Shown piece after piece: positions 60,201 to 64,000 of a stretch of 64,000 nucleotides of DNA. The notes under the pieces are model-generated. The model was not told the DNA's origin, did not search any database, and was given only the letters and a program-made list of their open reading frames with translations. The DNA is from a virus, in the IMG/VR virus record IMGVR_UViG_3300034374_004935, positions 1-64,000 of that record, one strand, 5' to 3'. Position 1 is the first letter of the stretch, and every line of letters starts with the position of its first letter. Both the position numbers and the translations under genes were made by a program.

Positions 60201-61592
60201 ACTTTCATTACTTCTAGTTTCTTCCATTGCTGCTACACCTGCAGAGATGCCTTGTTCTTCTGCAGCTTTTATTATATCATCAAGATCTTGTGCAGATAAT
60301 TCTTGGTCAGAGTCTATAATCTCTTCTCTTGTCGGAGCTCTTTCACCTGGCTCTTCTTTTTTTACTGGTTCTCCTTTTTGTTGTTTCTTTCCTTCTTCTG
60401 TAGCTTGTGCTGAAAGAAGTGCTAACTCTTCATCAAACTCAAATTCAAAATCATCGGGAGGTATTTGATCATCAAAGTATTCTGCTTCGTCTTTCTTAGT
60501 ACTAGTTTGATTAGGATTAGGCTCATAAGCTTCGTTAGATGTAGGACCAAATTCCTCATTGAAATTTTTCTCATCACTTTTATCAAAGTCTAATACTTGC
60601 TGCTCATAAGCTTTTTTCTCAGACTCACTTAATTGATAAGTTTCTAAAAAGAAAGAACTTGAATGAAAGAAGTTACCGTCTTCATGAAATAAGTCAGTAG
60701 TAATAGCTCCGCTTTCTGCAACTTGTTGATTATAGTTTCCTTCGTTGATTCTAGCAAAATCTATTTTTCTAATTCTTTTTCCTAAAAAATCAATAGCTGC
60801 ATCTATTTGATCTCCTGGAATTTTTATTTCTTGAGGGACAATTACTTCTCCTTCTACTTCTGTCCACTTAAATTCGAAATAAGAATCTTTTTTAGTATTG
60901 CCTCTTTTGTATTCAATATTAAATCTATAAGTAATATCTTCAAGAACTTCTCTAATTTTTTTGATATCATCAATATTAGTAGCTTCTTGTAATTCTTTTA
61001 GTTTAGTTTTTACAGTGTCAAAATCATTTGTATCTGCTATCTTATGGGTAAATAACTTAACAGGATATAAACCATATGCAGAAGGAACTAACATGTAAAC
61101 ATATCCAGGTTCTAAACTTTCACTGAGATTTACTTTAGAGTTTTCTAGTTTTTCTCTTAATGCTTTTGCTTTTTCTGACCCCGCTCTCCCTGTATGAATA
61201 GTACTCATGACTGTATCTCCTTGTCCATCTTGTCCAATGTTAACACGATCAATAGTTTTAATAACTAATAGTAGTTCATTATTTTTATCGCCTCTAGCAT
61301 CAGCTGCTTTTTTTAATAAAACAGCAGGATTATTTTTTAAAGGCTCTCCATTGTTTTGTGGATCTGTACCAACATTAAGATTTCTTTGAATCTTTCTTTT
61401 AATTCTAACTCTTACAGGAGCTTGCTGTACAGTTTCTTTAGGTTTGTTGATTATTTTAGTTTCATCTAACTGAAACTCTTTTAGAGAAATCGCTTCACCT
61501 CTTAATAGCTGATCTAATAAACCATTATTAAGAATAGATTTAAACTCTTCCTCACTTCGCCAATTACCGTCGTACCAATACTTACAAGCCAT
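51249..61592 (-). CDS. Giant crAss-like virion RNA polymerase with two HExxH motifs
   Basis: A 3,447-residue protein. The segment IIANRIPTEDKYSMFN, followed by the nearby FTPPSMANTIIMPPE and then AGLDFDIDKLYF, reproduces the order R-x-P-T ... P ... DxDxD of the beta' active site; Asp2105, Asp2107 and Asp2109 would hold the Mg ions. This fits the crAss-like phage polymerase family (phi14:2-type, single-chain, injected). HEAFH (His596-His600) and HEVTH (His3232-His3236) are zincin-type motifs near the two ends, suggesting self-processing. The N-terminus (about 1-450) is acidic. It likely transcribes early genes after injection. Confidence 0.88.
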   Translation of the reverse strand: MACKYWYDGNWRSEEEFKSILNNGLLDQLLRGEAISLKEFQLDETKIINKPKETVQQAPVRVRIKRKIQRNLNVGTDPQNNGEPLKNNPAVLLKKAADARGDKNNELLLVIKTIDRVNIGQDGQGDTVMSTIHTGRAGSEKAKALREKLENSKVNLSESLEPGYVYMLVPSAYGLYPVKLFTHKIADTNDFDTVKTKLKELQEATNIDDIKKIREVLEDITYRFNIEYKRGNTKKDSYFEFKWTEVEGEVIVPQEIKIPGDQIDAAIDFLGKRIRKIDFARINEGNYNQQVAESGAITTDLFHEDGNFFHSSSFFLETYQLSESEKKAYEQQVLDFDKSDEKNFNEEFGPTSNEAYEPNPNQTSTKKDEAEYFDDQIPPDDFEFEFDEELALLSAQATEEGKKQQKGEPVKKEEPGERAPTREEIIDSDQELSAQDLDDIIKAAEEQGISAGVAAMEETRSNESTLLDSESETGDDIDTDVSSSDDIIGDPFGDSNLKTKMGPKMDPELAKEDAKKAREQGLETLKRILGESFKRQSGKKGTVRVIKDFDSLRHYLPKESFEMLQQALKNGDELYGLFTTAAVLISELAPAGTEAHEAFHVIFNLVLPIEQRVKILNEIFYKYQEEIPLTRKEVTLEDGTKEVQYVRPTFIELEEFLADKFMAYEQSQEVDKLKPVSKQPVPEDKRTGQQKTKDILAGKENFKETNAFFKGLSRMLRVFFKKNKVLNIDNLFENINLGVYADSIKFKNTVLKRSIRQSIGQSVRTTAPNRKYINPVEKKWALRYFNSKIKKAIEGFRQQLDPENKLSVPEIINLVGKKSKNSGPHIIFSNAITDVVRDIAVAKQLLAQAEAAGDTKKVAKFKNLIHHFSKFYKIITNNQKIVRKNPKGRIEFMKSSDLLEQFNRFLKSNEGIEISYGGFEAESRSPQEGTNGQVTEQDYINAIEEGEDTPDRVAQINSIERNPKQGMKQQLISFFANIPKYNSDGSKAISPFGIQDVEDSNVVFAALVSKVANSYTLENFDAKLATLNKPWKQDVIDLFAQNPRLRTLFFANFASKNFAEFESVYEVNGEFRVFSSNSKTIKDIISEDLIANFLSSTNSLYKVGKQDALWTDNIDAAKAKAFLDGLLKLDFLYRQNDVSADEKVAEKSVDFFENGKFFKLLSDHLATVNLFLTPEQLDKIYNSGGAKFLYKRGKIGNLLRVLQEVGKKLVGTDRTAMESRTVVGEDGKKRTVKTPKYKRDAKARVNPFTKLTPETDIQYGKSKASGKSLVQQLAEAIEPALDTELVSSFRGIGGKTKYNIILSGQINKMLEEVKDEDSLQKLIDNVAGNDLLVSNLPFLQDLKNDDGLRNNLKSIILDGLTRKGQNKAVTYGKMSDIELEATSFGLYYRRGKREYQQGNVGIKLGIPSNSPTAHYLKVKRLSKDEIIDKLTDTAIAEMERMKFIKGLEEQYKKEKKENKDAVPHPLLLNKNYVKRGKNFQLLTFLNKVPAKNLKTKQGIKKEIQKFFEFNLEKDTFFRQQYLKYKESGIVEGKTAEGLMTFNPNILDKSLETTQAQNEVFIDYLMNTFYYNAQTNVLFAGDPSFYKGTTDYQKRFKQIFSPGTYTTLTGSYSAIILEDSMVPTSKENLKHINDIIDKSNMTPVEKEALKIMWKEKANAKKVGDQNNESDGGTFVSLDFRKKILKGLGEWGEAHDKAYDRIKKGKETIEDLRIIDPPASPLKPFTFTQMYVDGVRVPMQIKNSETVLTKSFALKKDKQGNLVYPKLAAIYEDMERGAYEVALFESAVKVGGITNGKDSRFTHYEKQADGSYIPSVGYDSVKVFNLDISDYRKQQETPAHHIDERSNFGSQLRTLITGDIAMDQDYDLFIGDTRTSLKGYEVVSLYQDIIFDDLKESFESLEKDMVNPDGTLNYVKLIPLLREHAVERNMGDQYLQAISPVEVTVNDASLGSKKTITTALPLFHPRILYQTETLLHSIFKNNVVKQKIKGGGVINTPSYGVSTLQREEDADLVGERYHPKLKIEDGKIIWEVLMPHTSKKFFPTKDGEVDFEYINMYASELLEIIANRIPTEDKYSMFNIRIIGFTPPSMANTIIMPPEVTTIAGLDFDIDKLYFLSKHFRVIDNIPKITQYYSTIDNQEQANDLAENIYRNKILIKKFAEDTIKNEKEREEFLKRVETSIQEVALATKDKNRSLSDIKREIRESERELKKSKQLNTEDAKALKKELQETIDSFYNILNGQEWDEELVEKSIALQEAEEGKNVIIDVIASALLDAKNLGINISSYNTRAARDNMKINIMKSILENRNTAAAIINPGNFDSLKYAGARIRLLKAGKTKEANLKGKELLAAADKLDDDADFNIAYPSTQLELFRRNMDGNDLIGIMANHNTHHAKAQYTNLKLVDQLEFNKQTYQALNQIRSRTGKRISRILATKLAAVVDNAKEPISAFLNFNMFTANVVALADRLGVDEAFMFALLNQPAILELTNRVQNEQGSMSKQNLVSQIKKEIIANLQEQIPSGTTVKPVNIKDLTTEMLEKTLSGKKGVKNAFIQKAALALFEELDTIAEELSRGIRASKTDSVTAYGSTGAADYVFLNNQTRILVDNQRGANKISGLEEIFLYKNPKQKQSPAFTTYGLYKPIGIYEKVFPTIGNINENNPTETKFSPLGLIKEKFTEFKGTGVLREEEAQLINSNYLNYIASEFKFFHHDQIDDILKKFPGEFLTFKRNLPENSPFKPLMDQLHIVRPDLTSPISRIQFYQTGKFAEDIEALSDSWERMLLDPDPEIREIAKKLIKYSFFANGFNFGPYTFANVIPVMFFTNEYQSTQPDLMIQDGGGQLTMNELLQKRLMVENYDSEYNGRFIEQFIRNYSNRHNFIPTAKIDRTLSEEDAGNYLTPTGRITSTFYEADANIIKDLKGNLVVIGNYATTNLRDRFDEPVPYIKAYDTKINNHYATSIYKLTDTIIEYNSNNQEIVVYKYNRVPNLGISNVALEFNALGAIENSVSPAPDTIKDGKTEAQRLADQAVDNEITQNIKSAEGEVPSTIKPKVDLTKKTAPVDLSTDTEMYRLQYKDAEFIAEIKNGKFQIFNAKNMEQKFVDKTPENDPVVKELYEMFKLKVSGISETLVDNYHDSVSWEQLAVNFDRSFFDPEKIKGSQDVLRAFWPYLEKDSNISQLVTKLGRVNFEVKFLNNEEWAEQTRGRGTYMFYYNDTIYLNEETIRQVDSGAFYLYAFLHEVTHAFTIDLVVKGKQTTVKDGKRVTQDIIDKELRQKNTELTNLFKEAKNLDKKSESPKQDLYGFTDEFEFVAEIFTNPDFANHVKSLRAPQESKSIWQKFIDWLTSIFYEVPKKGRGEEIYEESMELINAIVENVTKDYRETIQREREQISEGDKWLRDNQNYIVEEIYQNGPSITNYLYGIKTANGTSTRDIMTQQEWDTLSPEEKYNVIKCN

Positions 61593-61624
61593 GAATTAAA
61601 ATTTATCAAAGTTACGGATTTTTA

Positions 61625-64000
61625 CTAACATTGTTTTTCTCCTATATAGTTATTGCCGTCTAAGATATCAACGTACCCTTCACCGAATCTATTACTAAGC
61701 TGTTCAATTATATCATCGAAATTTTCTTCTATTACTTTTTCTCTAGCAGTCTGTTCTACTTCTGTTTCTGGCGAAGTAGTTTTTATTAGTTTACTATCTT
61801 CTAATGTACCTGTTTTTGAAATTCTTACTATTCCTCCTTCATCAGGAAATAAAATTTCTACTTGATCAAATCTAACACCGTTTGGATCTACAATAATATT
61901 AACTATTGTTCCTTTTCCAAATTTTGGATGTATAATATTATCACCTTTTTTAAGTGTATCAAGTAATCCTAAATCAGATGCTATATCTACTGTAGTAGTT
62001 TGTTCTTGTTTGAAATATAATCCTTGTTTTATAGCCTCATCTACAACAGCTCGTCCTAAAGGAGAAGAATAATTTCCTACTACTTTACCTGTTTCTAGAT
62101 TAATTACTTCACCTTCCCCAAAAACTAAATCTACATTAGTAGAATATTTAACTCCTTTATACTCAACAATAATAGGAGGCAGATCTTTCTGTTCTACGTA
62201 CTTTGATGTAGTAGTTTCTTTAGTTTCTGTTTTAAAAGCAACAGTAGCTTGATATCCTTCATAAGATTCTATAGAGTCTTTAGTTGTTGATGATATAAAT
62301 CCTCCGTCAGTTTCTTTTGTAGAATTATATAAAGCCTCTCTTAAACCTTTTACACTAGGGTTTCTAGAAGTTGTTTGAAGTCTTCCTATAAAAGTATCTC
62401 CATGATATACATTAATACCGATGTTATCAGCATCATATACACTTTTATCTCCGTAAGAATTTCCGTTCTCATCTAACTCAGTAGCAAATTTAAATTCAGC
62501 TGTCTCTTCGTATTTTTCTAAATCTTCATTATTTAACCAATCAGGGCTATTAACTTTCTTCATGTCGTACCCATCTATTTCTGTTTGAGTAGTTGGTCTA
62601 CCTTGACTATCTTCCCAAGGATAAGGTTTACCTGTTTGTGGATTTATTGGCGTTTTTATTAATTTGCCGTCTTCGTCAAATCTTAATTGCTTTTCGTTAA
62701 TAGTAGGAATGTTACCACTAGTAGATTGTTCGACAGCTTCTTCGAACATGTCATCAATAGTAAAAGCTTCTTTCTTCTCGTCTTTAAACTCTGATGTACT
62801 TTGTACAGGTTCAGGAGTTACGTTTTCTTTCTTTGAATTAGCAAAGTTAGTATTACGTTTAGAAATCTCTGAAACTATATCTTCATAGTTATTTAGAATA
62901 GTATTGAATGCATTTAAAAAACTAGTTTTAAAATCCTCGTTATCTTTAAAGTTATCTATATTATCTAATGAGTAATCTAATCCATTAGGAAGCTCGTCTC
63001 GGCTTTCCATAACTTCAAAAATATGTTCTACTAGATTAGCATTCTTTCCATCTTTTAATGCCTCAACTACTTCTTCATATGGAGCAGTTTCTGGGTCAGA
63101 TAATTTTGATTTTACAGTATTTAATTGGCTTATAACATTTTCAGAATGAGCAGGAACATCTTTTCCAAAAAGTTCTCTATAAGAATCAAGATTTGTTTTT
63201 ACACTAGAACCATCTTGTTTTTTATTGACAGCTTCTTCTGCTCGTTTTTTTATGCCATCTATAAGCTCTTCAGCAAATTGTTTTTCAAAATCTTCTTTTA
63301 ATTTAAACCAGGTATTGGCTCCTTTATTTGTAAAGAGAGTAGAATAGATTTCAGAAACTTTAGCTTGCTTAGTTTTAATTTGAAATATATCTTTAACAAT
63401 ACCTTCTATTTCAGATTTATTAAAGTTATATGATTCAAAATTATCTTCTTTTATTTGACCTAAGATCTCTTTAATAAAACTATCTAGTTTTTTCTTGCCT
63501 TCTTCTTGTGCAAAATAAATTACGTCTCCTTTTTCTACAGCTGCTAGTACTTCTCTATAATTTTCATCTTTATATAAAACATCTAGATTACTATTAGGAG
63601 CTAATTCATTTAGTTTTTCTCTTAGTTCTTTTTCTCTTTCTTTTAGATTGTCTCTACTAGATAATAAATAAACAGCTTGTTTTTTAAGAGCGTTTTGTTT
63701 ATTTCTTATAAAGTTTGCTTTTGCTCGCATATAATCCTGCTGATCCATTTCGAGCTCAGGATTCTTACTTGGGTCAAGTTCTTCTAATTGATCTAATCCT
63801 TTATAATTTTTAAGAAAGAATTTATCTATCCAGGTTTTTCTATCACTAGCTATAGAATCAAATGTATCTTGATTCTTAACAATTGTGTCAACTCTTTTAC
63901 GAAGAGTTTCTAAATTCTTCTTTTTAGTTTCTTCTGTAAATTGAAGAGCTTCATCTTTGTGAGCAAACTGTTCGTTAAACTCTTCTAGAGACATATTCTC
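61625..64000 (-). CDS. Large virion-associated protein, partial at window edge
   Basis: At least 789 residues, starting at a candidate ATG at 63,994; the frame stays open to the window end, so a longer N-terminus is possible. The visible part is rich in Glu/Lys/Asp. The first 250 residues are helical (ETKKKNLETLRKRVDTIVKN). Residues about 685-735 (GDNIIHPKFGKGTIVNII) match a UvrD/CarD-type SH3-like nucleic-acid or polymerase-binding tail. A phage-type linker of Glu/Ser/Thr precedes it. It lies directly upstream of the polymerase gene, 32 bases away, so a co-injected transcription partner is plausible. Confidence 0.7.
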   Translation of the reverse strand, partial: ENMSLEEFNEQFAHKDEALQFTEETKKKNLETLRKRVDTIVKNQDTFDSIASDRKTWIDKFFLKNYKGLDQLEELDPSKNPELEMDQQDYMRAKANFIRNKQNALKKQAVYLLSSRDNLKEREKELREKLNELAPNSNLDVLYKDENYREVLAAVEKGDVIYFAQEEGKKKLDSFIKEILGQIKEDNFESYNFNKSEIEGIVKDIFQIKTKQAKVSEIYSTLFTNKGANTWFKLKEDFEKQFAEELIDGIKKRAEEAVNKKQDGSSVKTNLDSYRELFGKDVPAHSENVISQLNTVKSKLSDPETAPYEEVVEALKDGKNANLVEHIFEVMESRDELPNGLDYSLDNIDNFKDNEDFKTSFLNAFNTILNNYEDIVSEISKRNTNFANSKKENVTPEPVQSTSEFKDEKKEAFTIDDMFEEAVEQSTSGNIPTINEKQLRFDEDGKLIKTPINPQTGKPYPWEDSQGRPTTQTEIDGYDMKKVNSPDWLNNEDLEKYEETAEFKFATELDENGNSYGDKSVYDADNIGINVYHGDTFIGRLQTTSRNPSVKGLREALYNSTKETDGGFISSTTKDSIESYEGYQATVAFKTETKETTTSKYVEQKDLPPIIVEYKGVKYSTNVDLVFGEGEVINLETGKVVGNYSSPLGRAVVDEAIKQGLYFKQEQTTTVDIASDLGLLDTLKKGDNIIHPKFGKGTIVNIIVDPNGVRFDQVEILFPDEGGIVRISKTGTLEDSKLIKTTSPETEVEQTAREKVIEENFDDIIEQLSNRFGEGYVDILDGNNYIGEKQC

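Noticed and set aside
59956-60468. 170-codon open frame on the + strand
   Set aside because: It is fully antisense to the giant polymerase gene and its low-complexity Ser-rich product mirrors Glu/Asp-rich coding on the other strand.
1-64000. Stop-codon reassignment, as in some crAss-like phages
   Set aside because: Large genes are open under the standard code, and TAG is used as a normal stop (for example at 23,416, 36,909 and 43,711).
1-64000. CRISPR array, insertion sequence, integrase or diversity-generating retroelement
   Set aside because: No regularly spaced repeats, transposase, recombinase or reverse transcriptase motifs were found on either strand.

Overview
The window reads as the central part of a low-GC, crAss-like (Crassvirales-type) double-stranded DNA phage of a Bacteroidota host. 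The order label rests on four things seen together: a TerL-portal-major capsid protein block; a 3,447-residue protein carrying a DFDID motif in a beta'-like context, as in crAss-like virion RNA polymerases; giant proteins coded beside it; and replication genes on the opposite strand. The host assignment is inferred from a secreted protein with a type IX secretion-like tail, the lack of strong Shine-Dalgarno sequences, and A-rich leaders before start codons. Long genes stay open under the standard code and several genes end in TAG, so no stop-codon reassignment is seen. Both ends of the window cut genes.

Region 1 (1-22,008, minus strand) is the virion block. Transcription runs leftward from about 22 kb: small winged-helix and IHF/HU-like DNA-binding proteins, a candidate small terminase, TerL, portal, an acidic scaffold-like protein, the major capsid protein, two head/neck candidates, an abundant-looking structural protein, then a cassette of adhesin-like proteins (shared Cys-rich N-termini, a beta-helix candidate, a three-LamG protein, a partial PKD/BspA-like protein). 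Strong hairpins follow the capsid gene and the 411-residue gene.

Region 2 (22,009-26,183, plus strand) is unusual. A divergent intergenic region holds three TAGTAC/GTACTA palindromes. It is followed by small genes separated by structured, apparently non-coding sequence: perfect 14-15 bp inverted repeats, UUCG-type hairpins, a possible H-type pseudoknot and two aberrant tRNA-like elements. A DUF1287-type cell-wall enzyme and a small lipoprotein are encoded among them.

Region 3 (26,184-44,990, plus strand) is the early/replication block. It opens with an abundant-looking 171-residue protein and a run of tiny overlapping genes. Then come family A DNA polymerase, another structured RNA candidate, an SF2 helicase, a DnaB-like helicase, a Sak4-like ATPase with a candidate SSB, primase, a VWA/zincin plus MoxR-type ATPase pair, a RusA-like resolvase, a PD-(D/E)XK nuclease and a spore-photoproduct-lyase-like radical SAM protein.

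Region 4 (44,987-64,000, minus strand) holds the type IX-like secreted protein and a metallophosphoesterase, then three very large proteins (1,489, 3,447 and at least 789 residues). The middle one is the RNA polymerase candidate and also carries two HExxH motifs. By analogy with crAss-like phages these are expected to be packaged in the virion and injected. Replication genes on one strand and virion plus RNA polymerase genes on the other fit early/late temporal control, with the operator cluster at 22 kb as a plausible switch.
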